The notes: generated from the sequence alone by a model not told the origin. Shown: positions 1 to 5,610, counted from the stretch's first letter. The stretch is 8,191 bases of DNA from Hyphomicrobiaceae bacterium (GCA_021775715.1 JAJFHI010000273.1:1-8191), one strand, 5' to 3'. Numbers and translations are program-made.

Positions 1-83
1 TGTGCGACGGCAGCATTTGCGAGCACGAGGCAAAGAACGGCCCCGGTGAACATCGCGAAAAGTCTTCTCGAAGTAAGGGTCAT
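1..83 (-). CDS. N-terminus of a secreted protein, cut by the window edge
   Basis: Only the first 27 codons are visible. The ATG at 83-81 has a good Shine-Dalgarno (AGGAG, plus-strand ctcct at 91-95) about seven bases upstream. The peptide begins MTLTSRRLF and continues with a hydrophobic stretch ending in an A-V-A cleavage-type sequence, so it is a signal peptide. The S-R-R-L-F at residues 5-9 resembles a twin-arginine motif, so Tat export is possible, but the second half of the motif (A-M instead of L-K) is poor and Sec export is equally likely. The gene lies divergent from the LysR regulator at 251. In this arrangement the regulator usually controls its divergent neighbour, so this protein may belong to that regulator's target operon. 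Its function cannot be told from what is visible. Confidence 0.7.
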   Translation of the reverse strand, partial: MTLTSRRLFAMFTGAVLCLVLANAAVA

Positions 84-220
84 TGTATTTCTCCTAAATT
101 GGTGTTTGTCCACGAAGGTCCAGAATCCGGATTGGCTCAGCTACGCTGAACATTTCCACAACCGGTCTGTCCCACGGGCTGTAATGTGATGTGTGCCTTT
201 CCGATGAAAAACAGCTAGTT

Positions 221-237
221 GCACATCAGATTTGTGC
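221..237. promoter_or_regulatory. Dyad GCACA-N7-TGTGC upstream of the LysR gene, a candidate operator
   Basis: A perfect 5-bp inverted repeat (GCACA at 221-225, TGTGC at 233-237) ends 13 bp before the regulator's start codon. A further half-site, TGTGC, lies at 192-196. LysR-type regulators commonly bind interrupted dyads in the divergent promoter and repress their own gene, and this is the best dyad in the 167-bp spacer. Short dyads occur by chance, so binding is an inference. Confidence 0.35.
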
Positions 238-250
238 GTAGAATTCACAA

Positions 251-1144
251 ATGAACGAGCTTTCAAATTTGCAGCTGTTTGTGCGTGTCGTGGAGGAAGG
301 AAGCTTTTCGGCGACTGCACGCTCCCTTGGCGTAACGCCGTCTTCGGTGTCTCGTCAGGTGTCCCAATTGGAGGACGAGCTCGGCACACGCCTTTTTCAC
401 CGCACAACACGAAAGCAAAGTCTTACCGAGACTGGAAAAATCTATTTTCAACACGCCCAACGCATTGTTGCCGATCTCGACGAGGCGCGATTGGCTGTCA
501 GTCAGCTTATGGACACACCATCTGGTAGCCTGCACGTAACTGTTGAGGCAGACTTCGCTGTTGCGTTTATTGCGCCAATCCTGGGGGATTTCCTCAACCG
601 CTACCCTGAGGTGCAAGTTCGCCTATCCATGACGTCCAGCAAGATGGACCTCATCGAAAGCGGAATTGATTTGGCAATTCGCATCGGCCATCTCGAAGAT
701 TCGAGCTTAATTGCCCGCAAGATTGTCATGAGTTGCTCGCTACTTTGTGCAAGTCCAAAATATCTTGCGGAGCGCGGCACGCCCACGCATCCCAGTGAAC
801 TTTCAGCGCACCGTTGCCTTTCGTACCGAACCAACCAGGGAAAAAATTATTGGCGCTTCAAGCAGGCTCAAGACTCACTAGATGTACCAATAACGGGCCC
901 GGTCAACGCAAATAGCCTCGTATTTTTGCGCCACACAGCGTTGGATGCGCGAGGAATAATCATGATCCCAACCTGGATGATTCGCGATGAATTGAAACAC
1001 GGCAATCTTGTCCCTCTGCTCGAAGACTTTCCGTTGGAGCCTCCCAGCACTCCGATCCATGCCGTCTTCGCGCACAACCGACACCTGGCACCGAAAGTTC
1101 GAGCATTCGTCGACTTTCTCGTGGAACGAATGGAAACTCTTTGA
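251..1144 (+). CDS. LysR-family transcriptional regulator
   Basis: The 297-residue length is typical of the family. Residues 1-60 form the winged helix-turn-helix: N-L-Q-L-F-V-R-V-V-E-E-G-S-F-S-A at 6-21, then the recognition helix around T-P-S-S-V-S-R-Q-V-S-Q-L-E (29-41), then L-G-T-R-L-F-H-R-T-T-R. A linker helix follows, and from about residue 92 the periplasmic-binding-protein-like effector domain, with I-D-L-A-I-R-I-G near 138-145. It is a cytoplasmic DNA-binding protein that probably responds to a small ligand. The gene is divergent from the secreted-protein gene at 83, its likely target. No Shine-Dalgarno precedes the ATG at 251. The next in-frame start would remove part of the HTH, so this start is kept. 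TAGAAT at 239-244 resembles a -10 box and would place transcription start close to the ATG. The effector cannot be predicted. Confidence 0.93.
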   Translation: MNELSNLQLFVRVVEEGSFSATARSLGVTPSSVSRQVSQLEDELGTRLFHRTTRKQSLTETGKIYFQHAQRIVADLDEARLAVSQLMDTPSGSLHVTVEADFAVAFIAPILGDFLNRYPEVQVRLSMTSSKMDLIESGIDLAIRIGHLEDSSLIARKIVMSCSLLCASPKYLAERGTPTHPSELSAHRCLSYRTNQGKNYWRFKQAQDSLDVPITGPVNANSLVFLRHTALDARGIIMIPTWMIRDELKHGNLVPLLEDFPLEPPSTPIHAVFAHNRHLAPKVRAFVDFLVERMETL

Positions 1145-1173
1145 GACTCTTCTGAGTTCAGGGTGACTTCAGG

Positions 1174-1330
1174 TTTTGGCCCTTTGCGTCTGATGTGCGA
1201 TGTCCACTCGTAGATGCAGTGCTGTAATCCGATGATGCCACTGCCGAAGCTAATTGCACGGGAGCATCGATGTCCGCAAACTCTCCAAAGCGGCAGGCCC
1301 GCACTGGCAGCTCCTATACAGAAGCGGACT
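1174..1330 (+). repeat. Degenerate intergenic repeat, copy A
   Basis: This is the most diverged copy of the family seen at 3493, 5203 and 7191. It keeps the left signature (TTGGCCC, then TGCGTC and GATGT) and the right signature ATGTCCGCAAACTCT. The middle is scrambled. The right end can fold as a hairpin, GTCCGC (1272-1277) with GCGGAC (1324-1329). It also shares the inner GCGG...CCCGCA and TATACA features with copy C. It fills the space between the LysR gene and the hairpin at 1345. Confidence 0.55.
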
Positions 1331-1344
1331 AATGAGTTTTCAAG

Positions 1345-1379
1345 ACAGGGGCCAATCCGAATGTCAGATTGGCCTCTGT
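1345..1379. terminator. Strong hairpin between convergent genes
   Basis: Thirteen-base arms, ACAGGGGCCAATC (1345-1357) and GATTGGCCTCTGT (1367-1379), enclose a 9-base loop. As plus-strand RNA the stem is fully paired with one G-U pair. As minus-strand RNA the same position becomes an A-C mismatch, so the hairpin favours plus-strand transcripts from the LysR gene. It lies 20 bp past the end of the convergent hydrolase gene and could stop transcription both ways. There is no long U tract, so the terminator call is likely, not certain. Confidence 0.6.
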
Positions 1380-1399
1380 TCGTTATCAACTACACACAT

Positions 1400-2110
1400 C
1401 TAGAGCATCAACTCCGCCAATGTTTCCGGCACTGATAAGGTGGGGAAATGGCCGGATTGCAAGACGTGAACCTGATCGACATTCCAGTTTTGAAGCATCT
1501 CGTCCTGTAGTTTCGGAGAGACCATTTTGTCGATGGCGGTGCGGATGTAGACCTTCGGTACCGAACCAAAATTTTCGTCTGTTACAACGACTTTTGCCAT
1601 GAACGGCTCAGTGGCCTGAGCCACATCGACAAGCGGCAATGCCTCCAAGGTGCGATCCTCACTAACGTCATGAAACGCCTTGCTGCGCCATGTTTTCTCT
1701 GACGCGGTGACCGAAGTTTGACCTTCCGAAAAGATCAATTCTGGAAGAAATTCGCCATCTGGATCGCGCTTCATCGCCTCAATGACGCTATCGCCACTGC
1801 CAAGTAGAAACGCGGCAACATAGATGAGTTTATCAATTTTGACCGGGATGCGTTCCGCTACCTGCGATATCACTGCTCCGGCCATACTGTGTCCGACCAA
1901 TATCACTTTGTGATCCAGTTGATTGATCGCATTGACGACCGTCTCAACATAGCTGTCCAAGGTGACATTCGTGATACTTTGAGCGCCGCCATAGCGGCCG
2001 TGCAAATCAATTGCGGTTACCGTGTGTCCCTGTTTTTCCAAGACAGTTCGAGTGTAGTCCCAGCTCCATGGACCTTCCCATGCGCCGTGTACCAAAATGT
2101 AGTGTTTCAT
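1400..2110 (-). CDS. Alpha/beta hydrolase, EstC/methyl-esterase-like
   Basis: The 236-residue protein starts with MKHYILVHGAW, which holds the oxyanion-hole H-G-A-W. The nucleophile elbow is G-H-S-M-A-G with Ser75. D194 (in T-A-I-D-K-M-V) and H221 (in S-G-H-F-P-T-L-S-V-P-E) complete a likely Ser-Asp-His triad. The H-F-P-x-L-S-x-P-E ending and small size fit the bacterial relatives of plant methyl esterases and hydroxynitrile lyases (EstC-like). No signal peptide is seen, so it is cytoplasmic. I chose ATG 2110 over two upstream in-frame ATGs because GGGAG sits 8 bases before it and would be too close to the ATG two codons upstream. The gene follows the cupin gene on the same strand after 136 bp, with no clear terminator between them, so co-transcription is plausible. 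It probably hydrolyses a small ester or similar electrophile; the substrate is unknown. Confidence 0.9.
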   Translation of the reverse strand: MKHYILVHGAWEGPWSWDYTRTVLEKQGHTVTAIDLHGRYGGAQSITNVTLDSYVETVVNAINQLDHKVILVGHSMAGAVISQVAERIPVKIDKLIYVAAFLLGSGDSVIEAMKRDPDGEFLPELIFSEGQTSVTASEKTWRSKAFHDVSEDRTLEALPLVDVAQATEPFMAKVVVTDENFGSVPKVYIRTAIDKMVSPKLQDEMLQNWNVDQVHVLQSGHFPTLSVPETLAELML

Positions 2111-2127
2111 TGTCATTCTCCCGGTGG

Positions 2128-2147
2128 TTCCGGCAATCAAGCCGGAA
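2128..2147 (-). promoter_or_regulatory. Leader hairpin just before the hydrolase ribosome-binding site
   Basis: A perfect inverted repeat, TTCCGGC (2128-2134) and GCCGGAA (2141-2147) with a 6-base loop, lies 17 bases upstream of the hydrolase start codon and a few bases before its GGGAG Shine-Dalgarno. In a cupin-hydrolase transcript it would sit in the spacer and could act as a processing or stabilising stem. No U tract follows, so it is unlikely to be a terminator. A regulatory role is inferred. Confidence 0.35.
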
Positions 2148-2246
2148 TAGTGCGAAGATCCATTTTGATGGTCAGTCGCAGTTTTGGATTTAGATTGAGA
2201 TACGGATGGTTTGACGTAGGCAGGTTATCCACCACTCGCCAAAAGT

Positions 2247-2966
2247 TTAGCGAAGCCGGAGTGTGATCACGTTGGCAGGAACTTCGGCGGATACATTGAT
2301 GATCGTTGCTTGAGAACCAACAGTAGGAAGCGCAAACGTTTCCCCCGCTGCTATGCGTGTCACGTCTTGCCCCTTGACCCGGAGCTCGATGACACCTTCG
2401 GCAACAAGACCAAGTATTGGTTCACTGCTTTCCAGGTTTATCGTTCCGCTTGGATCGATCTTATTAGTGTAAACTTCGACTTTTTCGACGCTGTTACCGT
2501 CAAGCTTGATGGTGGGCATCGTTCTGCGATCAATCGCCTCCGTCAGTTTTTCTTCAAACACGATGAACGGCTCGTCGATCTGCTCCAGATTGAAATCCAG
2601 GAAGATTGCCTCTTCCGTCGCCGAAGCGTTGTCGAAACGCAGAATACGCGTTCCGATGGGCTCGAAGAATGCGTCACCAGCACGCAGAATCTGCGGTTTT
2701 CCACCTTCAACCTGATAGATGATCATGCCTTCGGCTACATAACCGACTGCGGGTGCTTCATGCGTGTGGATCGGCGCAACTTGTCCAGGCTTAAAGTGGA
2801 AGTCTCCGACCTCGACCTGTACTACGTGCCGAGATGCAAAGTTTGCTGTCAGCAATTTGATCGGTCCATCCGTTGAAGCCGCATTAGCGGTACTGGTAAG
2901 AGCGGTAGCTACTGCGAGTGCTGCGGCGACTGCAGTGGTGCGAAATGTTTTCAAGGGCGTTTTCAT
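2247..2966 (-). CDS. Exported two-cupin-domain protein
   Basis: The 239-residue protein has a Sec signal peptide: MKTPLKTFR, a hydrophobic alanine-rich core, and T-A-N-A cleavage near residue 29. It should act in the periplasm. Two cupin barrels follow. The first (about 45-128) has P-G-Q-V-A-P-I-H-T-H with His67 and His69, then Y-V-A-E-G, then a G-D-A-F-F-E-P-I-G segment. It lacks the usual motif-1 Glu (V74 in its place) and the motif-2 His (I108 in its place). The second (about 160-239) has L-V-A-E-G-V-I-E-L but N-L-E-S where the His pair would be, so it probably binds no metal. GGAG stands 7 bases before ATG 2966, which decides the start over the ATG four codons upstream. The gene is divergent from hxlR across a spacer with two dyads, and upstream of the hydrolase gene on the same strand. 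It may be a binding protein or a low-activity isomerase or dioxygenase; the reaction is unknown. Confidence 0.88.
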   Translation of the reverse strand: MKTPLKTFRTTAVAAALAVATALTSTANAASTDGPIKLLTANFASRHVVQVEVGDFHFKPGQVAPIHTHEAPAVGYVAEGMIIYQVEGGKPQILRAGDAFFEPIGTRILRFDNASATEEAIFLDFNLEQIDEPFIVFEEKLTEAIDRRTMPTIKLDGNSVEKVEVYTNKIDPSGTINLESSEPILGLVAEGVIELRVKGQDVTRIAAGETFALPTVGSQATIINVSAEVPANVITLRLR

Positions 2967-3003
2967 GACGATCTCCAATGAGTTTGATATTCGCTGCTTT
3001 ACG

Positions 3004-3020
3004 TATTGCGTTTTGCAATA
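3004..3020. promoter_or_regulatory. Operator-like dyad 1, TATTGC-N5-GCAATA
   Basis: Perfect 6-bp arms are spaced by 5 bp, extendable to 9 bp (A-C-G on the left, T-G-T on the right) with one mismatch. The dyad lies 38 bp upstream of the cupin start codon. The same pattern recurs at 3042. Two copies of one dyad between a divergent regulator and its neighbour are typical of regulator binding sites. HxlR proteins bind as dimers to such inverted repeats. Confidence 0.65.
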
Positions 3021-3041
3021 TGTGATCTACATAAAGACACG

Positions 3042-3058
3042 TATTGCAATTTGCAAGA
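3042..3058. promoter_or_regulatory. Operator-like dyad 2, TATTGC-N5-GCAAGA
   Basis: This has the same arm sequence and 5-bp spacer as dyad 1, with one mismatch in the right arm. The wider form is GTATTGCAA-T-TTGCAAGAC (3041-3059). The centre is 38 bp from the centre of dyad 1. It ends 20 bp before the hxlR start codon, so a bound regulator would block its own transcription. TTGCAA within it, read on the minus strand, could also be the -35 of the cupin promoter. Confidence 0.65.
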
Positions 3059-3078
3059 CTTTTTTTTAGGATGTCGAA

Positions 3079-3483
3079 ATGAAATCTGAAATCAAAAAAC
3101 GCGAGACGGGCTGCCCCGTTACATTTGGGCTCGACACGTTCGGAGATCGGTGGAGCCTGCTGATCATTCGAGATATCATGCTCATCGGGAAAAGAACGTA
3201 CAGCGAGTTTCTGGACGCCGATGAGGGAATAGCGTCAAACATCCTCGTTGCCCGGCTCAAACACCTTGAAGCGGAGGGCATTGTCGAGAAATCTCGTGAT
3301 CCGGAAAACCGTCGAGCGTTTATCTACGAACTCACAAAGAAAGGGCGCGACCTCGCACCGATATTGCTCGAAATCATCATTTGGAGCGGAATGCACGACG
3401 ATAGATCGTTTGCGCTCCGGGGAGTTCTCAAAAAAATCAAGAAGGATCGTGAAGGATTCGAGGCAAGTCTTCGGGCTGAATAA
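3079..3483 (+). CDS. HxlR-family transcriptional regulator
   Basis: The 134-residue length is slightly above the usual 100-130. The family signature is clear: C-P-V at 12-14, then F-G-D-R-W-S-L-L-I-I-R-D-I (21-33), a recognition helix around S-N-I-L-V-A-R-L-K-H-L-E-A-E-G (53-67), and a wing R-D-P-E-N-R-R-A-F-I-Y-E-L-T-K-K-G (73-89). It is a cytoplasmic dimeric DNA-binding protein. Cys12 matches the conserved cysteine that senses quinones, aldehydes or oxidants in studied members such as HypR and YodB; sensing here is inferred. The C-terminal tail after about residue 105 is basic and charged. AGGA precedes ATG 3079 by 7 bases. The gene is divergent from the cupin gene, with two matching dyads between, so it probably controls the cupin-hydrolase genes and itself. 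Confidence 0.93.
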   Translation: MKSEIKKRETGCPVTFGLDTFGDRWSLLIIRDIMLIGKRTYSEFLDADEGIASNILVARLKHLEAEGIVEKSRDPENRRAFIYELTKKGRDLAPILLEIIIWSGMHDDRSFALRGVLKKIKKDREGFEASLRAE

Positions 3484-3492
3484 TGCCCGCTA

Positions 3493-3602
3493 TTGGCCCA
3501 GTGCGACGGATGTCGAATGACCGCTTTCGAAGGATTTGCAGACGTGGTTCTTGCCGTGGGAATTGTGCCCAGCTTGCACTATCCATATGTCCGCTAACTC
3601 TG
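3493..3602 (+). repeat. Intergenic repeat, copy B
   Basis: This 110-bp core aligns without gaps to copy C (5203-5312), with 94 of 110 bases identical by hand count. It runs from TTGGCCCA through GAATGACCGCTTTCGAAGGA to ATGTCCGCTAACTCTG. The variable part is 3580-3587, just left of the conserved TGTCCGCTAACTCTG. Beyond the core, CTGC-aaa-GCAG (3599-3609) forms a short stem. The repeat lies just past the hxlR stop, inside the gap between convergent genes. Confidence 0.8.
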
Positions 3603-3631
3603 CAAAGCAGCCGCCGCTTTCCAGCAGCAAA

Positions 3632-3662
3632 AACGGCACTACTTTGAATAGGTGGTGCCGTT
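3632..3662. terminator. Hairpin downstream of the HxlR gene
   Basis: Eleven-base arms, AACGGCACTAC (3632-3642) and GTGGTGCCGTT (3652-3662), enclose a 9-base loop. In plus-strand RNA all positions pair with one G-U; in minus-strand RNA this becomes a C-A mismatch. It sits between the convergent hxlR and CBS genes and could end the hxlR transcript. No U tract follows, so the call is moderate. Confidence 0.45.
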
Positions 3663-3675
3663 GATCTTCATCTCC

Positions 3676-3843
3676 TCATTTTCGGCCACGCTTGATCTTG
3701 TTTAGAATTTCTTCTGAGAGAGTTTCGAACATTAATGTCTGGGCATCAGCGCGAAACAGGCCACCCCTTATACAATGCACAAGGTTCGTCGGATAACCAT
3801 GATGAGGCAGTTCACTTGGGGCGGGCTTTTCTGACAACGTCAA
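3676..3843 (-). other. Open frame of 55 codons without a start, possible gene remnant
   Basis: An open reading frame follows the CBS gene on the same strand, in another frame and overlapping its last codons. It has no ATG until 3732. The last part reads F-R-A-D-A-Q-T-L-M-F-E-T-L-S-E-E-I-L and ends in a basic tail with a TGA at 3678-3676. The amphipathic, charged composition looks protein-like, as if it were the C-terminus of a lost gene, but I recognise no family. It could be chance. Confidence 0.15.
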
Positions 3844-4231
3844 TTATTTCGCCGACCAGTTCCCGTTCACCTGCATGAGAAAGGTCATTGACGCTCAGAA
3901 TTCCAGTCATTCTCTTACTGTCGCTGAGCACCGCCAGGCGTAAAACATTCATCCGTTCCATTGTCTCGGCTGCGTCGCGTAAGTCTGCGGATTCGTTTAT
4001 GTAGACAATGCCTTTGGTCATCACGTCGCCAGCAGTAGCTGTGCTGAGATCCAAACCCTGGGCAAGCCCACGGCATACGATATCGCGTTCGGTGACCATG
4101 CCGATGAGTCGATCGCTTTCGCCTATGGGGATTGCACCCACATTATGCTTCCACATTGCCCACGCGACCTCTATCAATGAAGCATCGCGATCCATCCAAA
4201 AGCCTTCGTGCATCGCTTTTTTTACCTTCAT
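3812..4231 (-). CDS. CBS-domain-pair protein
   Basis: The 139-residue protein is two CBS domains and nothing else. The first (about 1-60) contains W-K-H-N-V-G-A-I-P-I-G-E-S-D-R-L-I-G-M-V and T-E-R-D-I-V-C-R-G-L. The second (about 68-126) begins D-V-M-T-K-G-I-V-Y-I-N-E and ends with M-T-G-I-L-S-V-N-D-L-S. Such stand-alone CBS pairs bind adenine nucleotides and are thought to sense energy state or regulate partner proteins; they are common in Hyphomicrobiales. I chose ATG 4231 over the one 11 codons upstream because AAAGGAGT lies 6 bases before it and the protein then starts at the usual M-K-V-K-x-A-M-H. It is cytoplasmic. It is convergent with hxlR and has no evident operon partner, so its partner protein is unknown. 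Confidence 0.92.
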   Translation of the reverse strand: MKVKKAMHEGFWMDRDASLIEVAWAMWKHNVGAIPIGESDRLIGMVTERDIVCRGLAQGLDLSTATAGDVMTKGIVYINESADLRDAAETMERMNVLRLAVLSDSKRMTGILSVNDLSHAGERELVGEIIDVVRKARPK

Positions 4232-4264
4232 GACGGTACTCCTTTGAAGTGAGTTCACTACCAA

Positions 4265-4667
4265 CGCAGTTGCTGGCGCACCTTCTCCTCGTTCAATCGA
4301 CCGAATGAATCACGTTGGACCTAGATTTATTGGGATAGCAAGACTCTTCCGATTGGTAGTTACGACCTACTTCGAGGTTCGGGTGCTTTTTTTGATCTCC
4401 GCAACGACTTCGGCAACTGTCTGAGAAGATCAGCGAAGTTCGAAAAATTCCTAAGCCGGTATCCATAGTCTAACATTGAATTTATGATGTCAGTTCTTGA
4501 TGGAGATGTAGATCCGCTGGCGCGTTCCGTCTGCAATTGGCACATCGCAACGTTTGTCGTAAGCGCCGGTTCTGTCTGATGTTGATGGCACAGTGGAAGA
4601 GAATGTTTTGCGCCTAGAACTGTCCGACATCAGCGCCTATGGAACATTTTAAGGTCTTTGCATAATG
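4265..4667. other. Gene-free stretch with a weak 46-codon minus-strand ORF
   Basis: The stretch separates the divergent CBS gene and the small secreted-protein gene. The only protein-like frame is on the minus strand, 4630-4490: 46 codons, ATG start, ending I-Y-I-S-I-K-N, with no Shine-Dalgarno. A plus-strand frame (4484-4579) and a 61-codon minus frame (4545-4360) overlap it and cannot all be real. None shows a known domain. No repeat copy is seen here. Promoters for both flanking genes must lie here, but I see no confident -35/-10 pair. Confidence 0.3.
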
Positions 4668-4680
4668 AAGGATTATTAGC

Positions 4681-4998
4681 ATGCTCAAGAAACTAATATT
4701 CGCCGCATTAGTTTTGGCCCAGATTTCAACTGCCGCGCAAGCGATTAGCAAAAAAAGCGCCATGGTACTCGGCAAGGTCCTGGTATCAGAGGTCCCGTGT
4801 GGTTTAACCTATAACCAGGAAGCTGTCGGGAACTGGATCGACAAAAATATCGACCCTTCCGATCTGGAGTTCCCATATTTTCTATCTATTGGGGCGGCGT
4901 CCATGAGGGCTCAATTTAAGACAATGAACACCAACAGAAAGACCGCGCACTGCCGTTCTGTTGAAAAGACTGCGCGTTATTTGGGATTTTTCAAATGA
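4681..4998 (+). CDS. Small secreted protein with two cysteines, function unknown
   Basis: The 105-residue protein starts with two lysines and a hydrophobic core, and has an A-Q-A cleavage site near residue 21, a typical Sec signal peptide. The mature protein of about 84 residues has exactly two cysteines, Cys40 (V-P-C-G-L) and Cys91 (T-A-H-C-R), which could form one disulfide in the periplasm. AAGGA (4668-4672) lies 8 bases before the ATG. The overall pattern, S-K-K-S-A-M-V-L-G after the cleavage site, then V-P-C-G and a late T-A-H-C followed by a Y-L-G-F ending, resembles uncharacterised small exported proteins of Hyphomicrobiales. That is from memory and no function is known to me. It stands alone, with repeat copy C downstream. 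Confidence 0.75.
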   Translation: MLKKLIFAALVLAQISTAAQAISKKSAMVLGKVLVSEVPCGLTYNQEAVGNWIDKNIDPSDLEFPYFLSIGAASMRAQFKTMNTNRKTAHCRSVEKTARYLGFFK

Positions 4999-5202
4999 CA
5001 CCGAAATATCGTAATTCTGGAAAACTCGGAATAAAAGACTGCTGTGCAGCAACTGGCTCGTGTCTACGCTCGAAATGAAACATCTCTTGGCTCCAATAAC
5101 CAGACACTTCGCCCGCATTAAGCGCTCGGCATGCGTCCACCCGTGCCAGAAACTCTAATTGGAAATTGCACATGATTTTGGAGCTAGACACGACTTCCGC
5201 AG
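4999..5202. other. Gene-free stretch after the small secreted-protein gene
   Basis: I see no gene, strong hairpin or terminator here. The overlapping minus-strand frames lack Shine-Dalgarno sequences and domain features and read through the repeat that follows. Confidence 0.4.
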
Positions 5203-5347
5203 TTGGCCCATTGCGTCGGATCTCGAATGACCGCTTTCGAAGGATTTACAGACGTGGTGCTTACCGTGAGAATGGTGCCCAGCATGCATCGCCCCGTTGT
5301 CCGCTAACTCTGAATTGCGGTAGCCCGCAATTATACAAAAGCGGACA
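5203..5347 (+). repeat. Intergenic repeat, copy C, with nested terminal hairpin
   Basis: The core (5203-5312) aligns without gaps to copy B. The right end is a two-layer palindrome. The outer arms are TGTCCGCT (5298-5305) and AGCGGACA (5340-5347). Inside them lie AATTGCGG (5313-5320) and CCGCAATT (5325-5332) with a 4-base loop. Both arm pairs are perfect 8-bp matches. This is the best-preserved copy and probably shows the original right-hand structure of the element. Confidence 0.8.
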
Positions 5348-5516
5348 TTTTCGAACATGTGGCTTGAAGGATTCACAGCCAACAGGTCATGTCGGCGATT
5401 GAACGAATATCGGACTAAGAGTGATGGCAGGGAAAGACTGCACATGACTCAAAGTAGACCTTTGACGACGTTATTATGGTGTCAGAAATGCGGGGCAAAA
5501 CGACCCTGGTTTGAAC

Positions 5517-5544
5517 GCTGGACTGTCTGAAAAGACCAGTCAGC
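5517..5544. terminator. Imperfect hairpin downstream of the DUF3500 gene
   Basis: Read on the minus strand it is GCTG-ACTG-g-TCT, loop TTTC, AGA-CAGT-c-CAGC: three short stems stacked with single-base bulges. It lies about 65 bases past the DUF3500 stop, where a terminator would be expected. It has no U tract, so the role is tentative. The stretch between it and repeat copy C (5348-5516) holds nothing I can identify. Confidence 0.3.
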
Positions 5545-5610
5545 GTGTCCACGCCAAGTGCGAGCACTTAAGCGGGCACTATAAGGCCGTGTCGTGTTCT
5601 CATGTTTCCC

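Noticed and set aside
263..616. 117-codon minus-strand frame inside the LysR gene
   Set aside because: It lies wholly antisense to a clear LysR gene, and its composition is Arg- and Cys-rich shadow sequence.
868..1389. 173-codon minus-strand frame across the LysR gene's 3' end
   Set aside because: It overlaps the real LysR effector domain, repeat copy A and the hairpin, and has no domain pattern.
2310..2876. 188-codon plus-strand frame opposite the cupin gene
   Set aside because: It is antisense to an intact signal-peptide cupin gene; no Shine-Dalgarno and no family pattern.
4360..4545. 61-codon minus-strand frame between the CBS and small secreted-protein genes
   Set aside because: No Shine-Dalgarno, low-complexity Ser/Arg-rich composition, and it competes with two other open frames in the same place.
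4661..4666. CATAAT as a -10 box for the small secreted-protein gene
   Set aside because: It would start transcription at about 4673, after the AAGGA ribosome-binding site at 4668-4672, and no matching -35 is seen.
5155..5445. 96-codon minus-strand frame across repeat copy C
   Set aside because: It runs through the repeat and has no ribosome-binding site. The same phase in copy B stops after the core, so it is repeat sequence rather than a gene.
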